Below are positions 1 to 6,976 of a DNA stretch of 13,729 nucleotides, piece by piece. A program made the translations under genes and the position numbers. The first letter of the stretch is position 1; each line of letters starts with the position of its first letter. The stretch comes from an uncultured Porphyromonadaceae bacterium (GTDB lineage Bacteria; Bacteroidota; Bacteroidia; Bacteroidales; Muribaculaceae). The notes under the pieces are model-generated. The model did not search any database. It was not told the origin of the DNA and saw only the letters and a program-made list of their open reading frames with translations. The DNA is taken from assembly GCA_902475285.1 (NCBI GenBank), contig CABRZA010000061.1, positions 1-13,729 on the forward strand. Direction: 5' to 3'.

Positions 1-79
1 ATTACGCCATCAACCGAACTCAAAATTTCATCCACATACTTTATAATCCAATACGATAAATAATTTCCAACACATACTT
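1..79 (+). other. AT-rich upstream region of the TrkA-family gene
   Basis: This stretch is clearly more AT-rich than the coding DNA that follows, as expected for a promoter and 5' untranslated region. No exact TTTG-N20-TAnnTTTG promoter is present. The reading frame from base 1 stays open to a TAA at 61-63, but its translation does not resemble a KtrB/TrkH C-terminus or anything else I recognise. I therefore treat it as non-coding. The neighbouring gene to the left is outside the window. Confidence 0.4.
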
Positions 80-769
80 ATGAAATATCTTATATTGGGC
101 CTGGGTATCTATGGCGAGAATCTTGCCCGCGACCTGACGGACAGCGGCAACGACGTGATAGGGGCCGACATCAACCCATTGAAAGTGGCCGAGCTGAAAG
201 ACTATATTTCGGCGGTATATGTTATCGACGCGTCGGAGGAGAGCCAGCTTGCGATACTTCCGCTTCTCAATGTCGACCTTGTGATTGTGGCGATAGGCGA
301 GAATTTCGGCGCGAGCATCAAGGCTGTGGCGCTGCTTAAAAAGTCGGGGGTAAAGCATATATATGCGCGTGCCATCGACACTCTTCACGAGGCGATATTG
401 GAGAGTTTCGACATCGACCGCATCATCACGCCCGAGCAGCGGGCGGCCTCGGACCTATGCTCGGAGCTTGAACTGGGAGCGGCCGTGAAGACGATGCGTG
501 TGGATGCGGACAGGATGGTTGCGCAGTTTGCCGTGACGGATTATCTGGTGGATATGGACTACGACGAGCTTCGGCGACGGCTCGACGAAGGCTACGGGCT
601 GAAAATCGTGGCGGCCGACCGCCCTGTGGATGAGGTCAATATTTTGGGCATCAAGCACGAGGAGCCGCGGGTGTTCGACACTTCGGGCGAGAAAGTGAAA
701 GCTGGCGACCGGCTGAGCCTCTTCGGGCCGCGCGCCAAATTCACGGCTCTCTTCCGGAAGATACGGTGA
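80..769 (+). CDS. TrkA-family (KtrA-like) potassium uptake regulatory subunit
   Basis: Cytosolic gating subunit of a Ktr/Trk-type potassium transporter. It would bind NAD(H) or ATP/ADP and control a membrane KtrB/TrkH partner. The 229 residues fit the single-unit KtrA form, about half the length of the duplicated E. coli TrkA. The N-terminal Rossmann (RCK_N) domain starts at residue 1 with the nucleotide loop GLGIYG (7-12) and an acidic residue at the end of strand 2 (D30 in ADINP). AIGENF at 71-76 is also typical of the family. From about residue 140 a smaller RCK_C ligand-binding domain follows, ending in a KAGDRLSLFG-like segment. The ATG at 80 is the first start and gives a complete Rossmann fold. 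No membrane partner lies to the right, so ktrB may be to the left, outside the window. The family call is firm; the exact ligand and partner are inferred. Confidence 0.93.
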   Translation: MKYLILGLGIYGENLARDLTDSGNDVIGADINPLKVAELKDYISAVYVIDASEESQLAILPLLNVDLVIVAIGENFGASIKAVALLKKSGVKHIYARAIDTLHEAILESFDIDRIITPEQRAASDLCSELELGAAVKTMRVDADRMVAQFAVTDYLVDMDYDELRRRLDEGYGLKIVAADRPVDEVNILGIKHEEPRVFDTSGEKVKAGDRLSLFGPRAKFTALFRKIR

Positions 770-773
770 GGGT

Positions 774-825
774 GTTCTAAATTTGGGGACAGAAAGTGGC
801 AATTCCGTCCTAAATTTTAGGACAG
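774..825 (+). repeat. Two 19-base direct repeats, 33 bases apart (candidate operator)
   Basis: Two 19-base units at 774-792 (GTTCTAAATTTGGGGACAG) and 807-825 (GTCCTAAATTTTAGGACAG) match at 16 of 19 positions. Their starts are 33 bases apart, close to three helical turns. The right unit contains a perfect inverted repeat (GTCCTA, 5-base centre, TAGGAC; 807-823); in the left unit this symmetry is degraded. The right unit ends 9 bases before the -33 box of the promoter at 835-866, a place where an activator or repressor dimer could bind. Seen directly: the repeats and spacing. Inferred: the operator role. A remnant of an insertion-sequence end or an unrelated small repeat is also possible. Confidence 0.45.
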
Positions 826-834
826 TGGGTGTGT

Positions 835-866
835 TTTGGCTGTTTGGGAAAGTATTATTAATTTTG
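835..866 (+). promoter_or_regulatory. Sigma-ABfr-type promoter for the glycosyltransferase pair
   Basis: TTTG at 835-838 (-33 box), exactly 20 bases, then TAATTTTG at 859-866, a perfect match to the Bacteroidetes -7 consensus TAnnTTTG. Transcription would begin at roughly 870-874, leaving a leader of about 110 bases before the ATG at 986. Another TTTG at 843-846 is too close to the -7 box to serve as its -33 element. The direct repeats at 774-825 lie immediately upstream. Confidence 0.6.
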
Positions 867-870
867 TGGG

Positions 871-925
871 CGCTAAGCCGGGGCTGACGTACCCCGGTTA
901 ACCACAATTGCGCCCCTCCGGGGCT
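871..925. repeat. GC-rich double-hairpin intergenic element (leader of the glycosyltransferase operon)
   Basis: Two hairpins sit next to each other. The first has CCGGGG (878-883) pairing with CCCCGG (892-897) over an 8-base loop. The second has GCCCC (912-916) pairing with GGGGC (920-924) over a 3-base loop. A GGTTAACC palindrome (896-903) lies between them. The block is far more GC-rich than the flanking intergenic DNA and has no T-run after it on the + strand, so a simple terminator is unlikely. From memory of Bacteroidetes genomes, similar CCCCGG / GCCCC-GGGGC hairpin blocks recur between genes; that resemblance was not tested here. With the promoter at 835-866 the element would lie in the transcript leader. 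Confidence 0.4.
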
Positions 926-985
926 TCAGCCTGCGCGTGTGTAAATATCGCGCCATTACTTTATTGATAATCATTAATTAGCGAT

Positions 986-1750
986 ATGTCGGAAAAGATT
1001 TCAGTAGTAATCAATACATACAATGCCGAGGCGCACCTTCGGCGAGTGCTCGACAGCGTGCGCGACTTCGACGAGGTTGTGGTGTGCGATATGGAGAGCA
1101 CGGACGGCACCGTGGCGATAGCCAAAGAATACGGTTGCCGTGTGGTTACCTTTCCGAAGGGCGAGCACAAGATATGCGAGCCGGCACGCGACTTTGCGGT
1201 GCACTCAGCAATGTCGGAGTGGGTGCTTGTTGTCGACGCCGATGAAGTGGTGCCTGCGGCGTTGCGTTGCTATCTCTACGAGCGCATTGCCGAGCCGGGC
1301 TTCGGGAGTGCTCTTGCCGTGGCCCGACAGAATCTCTTCATGGGTCGGCCGGAGACGTCGTCGCCCGACTATCAGCTTCGATTCTTTCAGCGCGACAAAT
1401 GCACGTGGCCTCCGACTATACACTCTCGCCCGGATATCGACGGACCGGTGGAGAACATTCCGGCCAGCCGGCGCGACCTCTATCTCATCCATCTGGACGA
1501 CCCGACGATAGCGAGCCGCATAGACAAGATGAACCGCTACACCGACTATGAGGTGAGCAAGCGCGCTGGGCGGCAGTACGGGCCGATGAAGCTGCTTTTC
1601 AGGCCGGTGTGGTTCTTCGTGCGAAGTTATGTTTTCGGAGGCGGTTTCCTCGACGGGCGCCGCGGGCTGTTGCGGGCCTACATGAAGACGGTGTACCAGA
1701 TGACGCTGCTCTCGAAAATTACCGAACAGCAGCTTAAAGACAAAAATTGA
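986..1750 (+). CDS. Glycosyltransferase family 2, WaaE/KdtX-like
   Basis: Cytoplasmic-face glycosyltransferase that probably adds a sugar during lipopolysaccharide core or other surface-glycan synthesis. The 254-residue protein has a GT-A fold. It opens with SEKISVVINTYNAE (2-15), has STDGT at 38-42, and carries the metal and nucleotide-sugar motif VDADE at 83-87 (D84 and D86). QLRFFQRD further on is typical of the WaaE subgroup. The last 60 residues contain a hydrophobic, aromatic stretch (RPVWFFVRSYVFGGGF) followed by LDGRRGL, which in this family probably sits at the inner membrane. The ATG at 986 gives an N-terminus that begins directly with the first strand of the fold. The next glycosyltransferase starts 18 bases after the stop, so the two are probably one operon. 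The sugar donor and acceptor cannot be read from the sequence. Confidence 0.9.
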   Translation: MSEKISVVINTYNAEAHLRRVLDSVRDFDEVVVCDMESTDGTVAIAKEYGCRVVTFPKGEHKICEPARDFAVHSAMSEWVLVVDADEVVPAALRCYLYERIAEPGFGSALAVARQNLFMGRPETSSPDYQLRFFQRDKCTWPPTIHSRPDIDGPVENIPASRRDLYLIHLDDPTIASRIDKMNRYTDYEVSKRAGRQYGPMKLLFRPVWFFVRSYVFGGGFLDGRRGLLRAYMKTVYQMTLLSKITEQQLKDKN

Positions 1751-1768
1751 TGTTCAATTGCAAAAACC

Positions 1769-2437
1769 ATGACACCTAAGAAGATACATTATTGCTGGTT
1801 CGGCACCAAGCCGAAGCCTGAAAGTTTCCGGCGCTGGCTCGACACGTGGCGCGCCAAGCTGCCGGATTATGAAATCAAGGAGTGGAACGAGCGCAACTTC
1901 GACGTGAACTGCTGCCGCTATTGCCGACAGGCTTATGCATCGCGCAACTTTGCTTTTGTGTCGGATGTTTGCCGGGTGTATGCTCTATATACCGAGGGCG
2001 GCATTTATCTTGATACCGACATAGAGGTTTTGCGGAGCTTCGACGACCTTTTGGAGGGGAACGGGTATGTTGGTATGGAGAGTGAACTGATAGGAACCGG
2101 CGTGATGATAGCTCCTAAGGGTGCGAAATGGGTGAAGGCTTTCTACGACTATTACCGTGTGACGAATTTCTTCAATTTTTGGGGGCACAACGTGCGCACC
2201 CCCAACACGAAGATACTTACCTATAAGGTCATACCGTCGCTGCCGGAGGAGGACCGGCCGGTGATATTCCCACTTGGATATTTTCTTGGCATAGAATGGA
2301 AAAGCGGGGCTGCACAGCCTACTGAAAATACCTATGCCATCCACCACTACGACGCGTCGTGGCGGTATAAGAAGAGTCTCAGCCAGAAGTTGAAGGCCAT
2401 ACGGGAAGGTCTGGCAATCAGATACGGCAAGAAGTAA
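1769..2437 (+). CDS. Glycosyltransferase with DXD motif (GT32 / capsular polysaccharide synthesis type)
   Basis: Probable sugar transferase for capsule, O-antigen or lipopolysaccharide decoration. The 222-residue protein begins with KKIHYCWFG (4-12), the typical opening of the Gly_transf_sug/GT32 group. The donor-site motif follows in EGGIYLDTDIEVL, with D82 and D84 forming the DXD. Further support is RNFAFVSDVCRVYALY just before it, GTGVMIAPKG in the middle and a conserved IHHYDASW near the end. There is no signal peptide or membrane helix, so it acts in the cytoplasm. It follows the GT2 gene by 18 bases and likely shares its transcript. Its last 20 coding bases overlap the convergent ribD 3' end. 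The fold and class are well supported; the linkage made is unknown. Confidence 0.9.
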   Translation: MTPKKIHYCWFGTKPKPESFRRWLDTWRAKLPDYEIKEWNERNFDVNCCRYCRQAYASRNFAFVSDVCRVYALYTEGGIYLDTDIEVLRSFDDLLEGNGYVGMESELIGTGVMIAPKGAKWVKAFYDYYRVTNFFNFWGHNVRTPNTKILTYKVIPSLPEEDRPVIFPLGYFLGIEWKSGAAQPTENTYAIHHYDASWRYKKSLSQKLKAIREGLAIRYGKK

Positions 2438-3416
2438 AGGTGTGCATTCCCGGTGTGCCCGGTACGCCGGGGAGTTGCGGGGCACGGACCGAGCCGAGCT
2501 CGCCGAGGGTGTAGGGTGCCACTTCAACGCGTGCGGCATCCCATATGTCGGCGTCGATGAAACTTTGCAGCAGACCCCGACCTCCTTCGACGAGAAGTGA
2601 GGTTATGCCGTGGTCGGCATAGAGGCTGTGAAGAGCATCGGCCAGAGGTACGTCGCCTATTACTATCGCGGGTTTTTCTCTGATTAGAAGCTTATTGTCG
2701 GGCGCAACGATTCCGTGGCGGTCGAAGATTACGGCCTGCGGCGATCGGCCCGCCACGTCACGCACTGTGAGTGCGGGGCAGTCGGCGATGACGGTGGCCG
2801 CGCCGACAGCAATGGCGTCGAATTCGGCGCGGCGCAGGTGGTTGAGCGTGGTAGTTAGAGGCGAAGAGAAGCGGTGGGCGCCTTCGCCGGGGTATCGTCG
2901 GGCGTCGATGAAGCCGTCGGCGCTGCACGCCCATTTGAGCTGCACATATGGGCGGCGGAGGGTATGGGCGGTGTGAAATGCCACGTTGAGGCGTCGGCTG
3001 TCGTCGGCGAGTAGGCCTTCGTCGACGTGTATTCCGGCCTGGCGGAGCATGGCGATGCCACGGCCCGACACTTTGGGGTTGGGATCGCCGGCAGCGACCA
3101 CGACACGTCGGAATCCACATTCGACGAGCATCTTGGCGCATGGCGGCGTTTTGCCGTAGTGGCTGCACGGCTCGAGAGTGACGTAGACAGTGCTCTCGGG
3201 GAAGAGACGGCGGTCGGCGTCGGTCACAGATGCCACGGCATTGACTTCTGCGTGGGGACCGCCGAAGCGACGATGCCAGCCTTCGCCTATTATACGGCCG
3301 TCGGGAGCGGTGATAACAGCTCCCACCATGGGATTGGGGGATGTGTGACGGCGGCCGGCGGCGGCGAGCTGGAGCGCGCGGCGCATCATGAGTATGTCGA
3401 GATTGGAAAATGTCAT
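2418..3416 (-). CDS. ribD: Bifunctional riboflavin biosynthesis deaminase/reductase RibD
   Basis: Catalyses two consecutive cytoplasmic steps of riboflavin synthesis: deamination of the pyrimidinone formed from GTP, then NADPH-dependent reduction of its ribosyl side chain. The deaminase domain (about 1-145) shows SPNPMVGAV, the zinc and proton-shuttle motif HAE (55-57), and PCSHYGKTPPC with zinc cysteines C84 and C93. The reductase domain (about 155-332) shows KWACSADGFID with K161, FDAIAVGAATV, and the cofactor-site segment LLVEGGRGLL (about 274-283). At 332 residues it is about 30 shorter than E. coli or B. subtilis enzymes, and the end is an unusual PGVPGTPG run followed by nine residues. 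The start ATG overlaps the metallopeptidase stop as ATGA, suggesting translational coupling. The 3' end overlaps the convergent glycosyltransferase by 20 bases. No other riboflavin genes are nearby. Confidence 0.95.
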   Translation of the reverse strand: MTFSNLDILMMRRALQLAAAGRRHTSPNPMVGAVITAPDGRIIGEGWHRRFGGPHAEVNAVASVTDADRRLFPESTVYVTLEPCSHYGKTPPCAKMLVECGFRRVVVAAGDPNPKVSGRGIAMLRQAGIHVDEGLLADDSRRLNVAFHTAHTLRRPYVQLKWACSADGFIDARRYPGEGAHRFSSPLTTTLNHLRRAEFDAIAVGAATVIADCPALTVRDVAGRSPQAVIFDRHGIVAPDNKLLIREKPAIVIGDVPLADALHSLYADHGITSLLVEGGRGLLQSFIDADIWDAARVEVAPYTLGELGSVRAPQLPGVPGTPGMHTFTSCRI

Positions 3417-4291
3417 AAGTCGGAATATGCGGGGCTGAAAGTGTCGCCGTAGTCGGGGTCGCCAGTCTGCAAGCCTTTAGAGAGCCAGCGGACGCGCTGC
3501 TCGGAGCGGCCGTGGTTGAAGCTGTCGGGCATCTCGCGGCCGTAGGCCTTGCGCTGGAGATAGTCGTCGCCGATTTTTGATGCCGCGTCGATGGCATTCT
3601 CGACGTCGCCGGGCTCGATGGAGCCGAACATTTTATTGTCGAGGGCAGCCCATACGCCGGCGTAGAAATCGGCCTGCAACTCGAGGCGGACGCTTATTCG
3701 GTTTGCCTCCGAGGGGCTTACCCGTGCCATGCGAGCGTGGGCGTCGTCGAGCGTGCCGAGGAGGTACTGCACGTGATGGCCGACCTCATGGGCTATGACA
3801 TAGGCGTAGGCGAAGTCGCCGTCGGCTCCAATCGATGATTTCATGTCCTTGAAGAAATCAAGGTCGAGGTATACGGTCTGGTCGGCGGAACAGTAGAACG
3901 GGCCGGTCTGCGATGTGGCGTTACCGCATCCGGAACTTACGGCGCCCGAGAAAAGCACCATCTTGGGACAGGTGTATTCGCCCCATCCTTGTTGGCGAAA
4001 CTCCTTGGTCCATACGTCTTCCGTACCGGCGAGAATCTGCGAGGCGAGGAGTGCGAGGCGCTCGTCCTCGGCGTCGGGGGTGTAATTGTCGGCGGCGTAC
4101 TGCGATGCCGGTTGGGCAGTGCTGCCGATAATGTTGGTAAGCACGTCGCCGATTCCGCCGCCCGAGAAGAGTGTGACTGCTGCCACAATTATTACACCTA
4201 TGATGCCACCGCCTATGCCGAGGCTGCGTCCGTTGCCGCTTCGGCGGCGATCGTCGATGTTGCCGCTGGTGCGGCGTCCGGTCATGCGCAT
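3413..4291 (-). CDS. YpfJ-type neutral zinc metallopeptidase
   Basis: A 292-residue member of the YpfJ/putative neutral zinc metallopeptidase family (Pfam Zn_peptidase), whose physiological substrate is not established. A basic, Arg-rich N-terminus (1-23) leads into a single hydrophobic Gly/Ile/Val segment (about 25-43) that should anchor it in the inner membrane with the catalytic part outside. The zinc site is HEVGHH, with H168, E169 and H172; E204 in LELQADFYAG is the likely third ligand. The C-terminal DSFNHGRSEQRVRWLSKG segment is a family hallmark. Cysteines at 108, 122 and 134 could form disulphides. The gene lies 3 bases after ssb and its stop overlaps the ribD start (ATGA), so it belongs to the same transcript. 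A start two codons further in (ATG at 4285) would change little. Confidence 0.92.
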   Translation of the reverse strand: MRMTGRRTSGNIDDRRRSGNGRSLGIGGGIIGVIIVAAVTLFSGGGIGDVLTNIIGSTAQPASQYAADNYTPDAEDERLALLASQILAGTEDVWTKEFRQQGWGEYTCPKMVLFSGAVSSGCGNATSQTGPFYCSADQTVYLDLDFFKDMKSSIGADGDFAYAYVIAHEVGHHVQYLLGTLDDAHARMARVSPSEANRISVRLELQADFYAGVWAALDNKMFGSIEPGDVENAIDAASKIGDDYLQRKAYGREMPDSFNHGRSEQRVRWLSKGLQTGDPDYGDTFSPAYSDL

Positions 4292-4294
4292 GAT

Positions 4295-4636
4295 TTATGA
4301 ATTATTACGGGGCAAAAGTTCGAAAGAATCTACATAAATTTCTGTAATGGTGCGTTTTATGGCGTCGCGGTCCTGCCAGGTTCTGGTGCGGAGCTTGCCT
4401 TCGACGAGGAGGTGCGAGCCTCGGCGGATGTATCGCTCGGCGAACTCGGCGGCTCGTCCCCACATTACGATGTTGTGCCACTCGGTGATGTCGGGGAGGT
4501 CGATGTCGTGGCCTTCGGCGTCGCGTCCGCGGCGTTTTTCGGTAGTGGCGAGGCTGAAATCGGCCACGGGCGTGCTGTCGACCATACGCATCTTGGGGTC
4601 GCGACCGACGTAGCCGAGAAGTATTACTTTATTCAT
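4295..4636 (-). CDS. ssb: Single-stranded DNA-binding protein, short form without acidic tail
   Basis: OB-fold protein that would coat single-stranded DNA. Recognisable elements are MNKVILLGYVGRDPK at the N-terminus, the strand with TEWHNIVMWG (W53, W59), then RRGSHLLVEGKLRTRTWQD (W87) and a final strand TEIYVDSFELLPR. At 113 residues it is essentially the bare OB domain. The Gly/Pro-rich linker and the acidic tip (DDDIPF-like) that recruits repair and replication proteins in standard SSB are absent, and it ends in PRNNS. It may be an accessory paralogue, with the main full-length SSB elsewhere in the genome. Its ATG overlaps the patatin stop by one base (TAATG) and the metallopeptidase follows 3 bases after its own stop. 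Confidence 0.93.
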   Translation of the reverse strand: MNKVILLGYVGRDPKMRMVDSTPVADFSLATTEKRRGRDAEGHDIDLPDITEWHNIVMWGRAAEFAERYIRRGSHLLVEGKLRTRTWQDRDAIKRTITEIYVDSFELLPRNNS

Positions 4637-6942
4637 TATTGCAGGAATTTTGGAGCTGTGATGTAAATGCCGAGAGCAATGCCGCCGCTGAAGCGGTGTA
4701 TGCCTGTGGCGTAGTTGCAGTAGGCGGAGAGAGTTGCGAAAGGGAGGCGGTAGGCCACGTTGAGCTCGCCGAAGAAGTGGGCCGAGCCGAACCAGCGAGC
4801 GTTTCGTGCGCCACCGTCGGGCGTTTCGACTATTGCGCGTGCCGGCACGAAGGCGCTGGCGGTGAGGCGCGCCGAGAGCTGATTGTTGTAGCGGTAGACC
4901 GGCACGGCGCTAAGGGCGAGATAGTTGTCGGCGCGGAAAGCAGCGTTGAACACATTGTCGGCGGCCGGCGTTGGTATGAATGCCGGTGCTATGGTGAGGG
5001 CGGCGTAGTAGTCGTTGACGAGGCGGCGTGTGGAGAACATGAGCTCTCCTTCGAGGCCGAGACTCCAATGTGGATGGAGGTCGAAGTAGTCGCGCTCTGT
5101 CCAATGGAGCTGCAGCCAATGTAGGTTGTGCATGGAGAACTGACCGGAGGTGTTGCGGTTTATTTTCGCCGTGCCTGTGAGGGCCGATATGTCGCCGCGG
5201 CGTGAGTATCCGGAGGTGGGATAGATAGGGTCGTCGAGAGTGGATGCGGCGTAGGCCAGATAGAGTTTTCCGAGGTTGAGGCCGATGTTACCGGGTTGGA
5301 GAGCGTAGTCGGGGTTGGTGTGGCTGTAGAAGTTGTTGTAGATTCGCCCACCGCCTAATCCTGCGTCGAAGGCTCCTGTTCGGCCGGCAGCCATGGCCCA
5401 GGAGAGAGTTCCGAAGTACTCGTGGTCGGATATTGCGGCGGTTTGGTTGTCGCGGAAGAAGAAACGCTCGCTCTCGTGGTATTTGCGTCGCGACGCCACC
5501 ATGTTGAGGCGTAGTGCCGAGGGCGTGGGCGTGGCCACGAATAGGGTGCCGGTGAAGGAGCCGGCGAGGTAGCTTTGGCCGAGCCATAGCTCGAGGTCGG
5601 TGTTTACGGAGTTGAAGCTGAGGTTGGAGTAGCCCGCGCGGAGGTATAGGAAGCTGTTGTCGGAGGATGTTAGATAAGCTCCTGCGCCGACGCTGAAGTC
5701 TTTTTTGATTTTGGTTTTGAGCGAGAGGCAGAAGTGTCCGGCGGTGTCGATGGGGACAGCGTTGGGCTGGATGGCGTCGAGGCGTCCGGTGGCTATGGCG
5801 CGGTAGTATGCAAGGCGGGCACGGTCGACGGTGAGTGTGTCGTGTTCGCTGTCGGTCTGGAAGAGATAGCGTATGTAGCGGTTCTGCTCCGGTGTTCCTC
5901 CGGTGACATCGACGCCGGTGAATGTCATGGCGGGTGTGTCACGGCGGAATTTTTCGCGGCGAGCCTCTACGTCGTCGGCGCAGCGTCGGGCGGTGACACG
6001 GCCGCGTATGCTGTCGAGCATCTCGAGGGTTCGGTCGTATCCGGCTTTGTAGATGGCCTTTGCGGCTTGAAAATCGAGCAGGCCGTATTCGGTGACGTCG
6101 ATACGTATCTTTATGCCTTCGCTTTCGGGTACGGTGTAGCTTTGAGGGCGGCTGACGAGTTGGTCGAGCTGGTCGAGAAAGGTTGTGGGCCGACCCTTGT
6201 CGGGCGACGAGACATCGAAGCCGAGGGTGACGGACGGGCTGAAGTCGGCGTGCATTGCGTCGACGGGGAAGTTGTCGAATATGCCTCCGTCGTAGTAAAC
6301 GGCGCTGTCGATTTCAATCGCCTGAAAGATTAGAGGGAAGCTCATGGAAGCGCGTACGGCGGTTCCGAGGTCGCCCGATGCGAAGACGTGTGGGCGGCGG
6401 TGCGTCATGTCGGAAGCCACGCTGCGGAATGGCACGAATAGGCGGTCGAAGTCGCCCCGGCAATGTGCGGTGGCCGGGCCGAATATTTCCATGAAACCGA
6501 ATGCCATTGGTTCGGGGCCAATGATAGACTGAGGGTTGTAGACCGAAGACTCGACGGACTGTTTCGGGCCGAAGCTGAAGCTGAAAAGTTGCGGCGTTGT
6601 GGGCGTCTGCGAGAAGTAATAGTTGTATTCTGGGTCGACTTTACCCTGGGCCATGTATCCGAAGGCCTGTGAGGCGATGAGAGCCATCATTTCGTCGGGG
6701 CTGTAACCGGCGGCATAGAGGCCGCCTACAATGGCACCCATTGAGGTTCCGGTTATGCAGTCGATAGTTATTTCGTTGTCTTCAAGAGCTTTAATGGCGC
6801 CGATGTGAGCGATTCCCTTTGCTCCGCCTCCGCTCAGCACCAGCCCGACGCTTTGCGAGCCCTCCTGCGCCGTGAGAGGCGCAGGAAGAGCAAGCGCGAG
6901 GAGTGATGAAGAAAGTAATAAAAAGCACTTTATAGCCGTCAT
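4636..6942 (-). CDS. Patatin-like phospholipase with POTRA and outer-membrane beta-barrel (PlpD-like)
   Basis: An exported lipid acyl hydrolase fused to an Omp85-type barrel, comparable to type Vd (PlpD) proteins. Numbering is from the ATG at 6942 (768 residues). A signal peptide covers about 1-26 (hydrophobic core LLLSSSLLALALPAPL, then TAQ). The patatin domain has the oxyanion loop SGGGAKG (37-43), nucleophile elbow GTSMG with S67, and the DGG motif with D218 of the Ser-Asp dyad. A single POTRA-like segment lies near 339-409 (FTGVDVTGGTPEQN onward). The rest, to the C-terminus, is rich in alternating aromatic/polar strands typical of an outer-membrane barrel and ends in YITAPKFLQ. A TTG two codons upstream (6948) is an alternative start; ATG is preferred. 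The gene follows serB after 88 bases and couples to ssb by TAATG. Natural lipid substrate unknown. Confidence 0.93.
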   Translation of the reverse strand: MTAIKCFLLLSSSLLALALPAPLTAQEGSQSVGLVLSGGGAKGIAHIGAIKALEDNEITIDCITGTSMGAIVGGLYAAGYSPDEMMALIASQAFGYMAQGKVDPEYNYYFSQTPTTPQLFSFSFGPKQSVESSVYNPQSIIGPEPMAFGFMEIFGPATAHCRGDFDRLFVPFRSVASDMTHRRPHVFASGDLGTAVRASMSFPLIFQAIEIDSAVYYDGGIFDNFPVDAMHADFSPSVTLGFDVSSPDKGRPTTFLDQLDQLVSRPQSYTVPESEGIKIRIDVTEYGLLDFQAAKAIYKAGYDRTLEMLDSIRGRVTARRCADDVEARREKFRRDTPAMTFTGVDVTGGTPEQNRYIRYLFQTDSEHDTLTVDRARLAYYRAIATGRLDAIQPNAVPIDTAGHFCLSLKTKIKKDFSVGAGAYLTSSDNSFLYLRAGYSNLSFNSVNTDLELWLGQSYLAGSFTGTLFVATPTPSALRLNMVASRRKYHESERFFFRDNQTAAISDHEYFGTLSWAMAAGRTGAFDAGLGGGRIYNNFYSHTNPDYALQPGNIGLNLGKLYLAYAASTLDDPIYPTSGYSRRGDISALTGTAKINRNTSGQFSMHNLHWLQLHWTERDYFDLHPHWSLGLEGELMFSTRRLVNDYYAALTIAPAFIPTPAADNVFNAAFRADNYLALSAVPVYRYNNQLSARLTASAFVPARAIVETPDGGARNARWFGSAHFFGELNVAYRLPFATLSAYCNYATGIHRFSGGIALGIYITAPKFLQ

Positions 6943-6976
6943 GGCCAAGCTGTAATTGATGAATAAGTTGAAACTC

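Noticed and set aside
37..44. TACTTTAT, also present at 957-964, as a shared promoter element
   Set aside because: Both copies lie about the same distance from a start codon, but they do not fit TAnnTTTG and have no -33 partner; a far better promoter exists at 835-866.
807..823. Inverted repeat as a terminator of the TrkA-family gene
   Set aside because: The stem is 6 base pairs, AT-rich in part, and is followed by a G-rich rather than T-rich run. Its similarity to the unit at 774-792 fits a binding site better.
455..907. 150-codon - strand frame over the TrkA-family gene end and the intergenic repeat
   Set aside because: It overlaps a solid + strand gene, and its upstream part is just the translated hairpin repeat and promoter region.
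2758..3597. 279-codon - strand frame overlapping ribD and the metallopeptidase gene
   Set aside because: Out of frame with both real genes and dominated by Arg, Pro and Ser, as expected for a frame-shifted shadow of GC-rich coding DNA.
5734..6333. 199-codon + strand frame inside the patatin gene
   Set aside because: Antisense to well-supported patatin and POTRA sequence; Val/Gly/Asp-rich with no motif or upstream signal.
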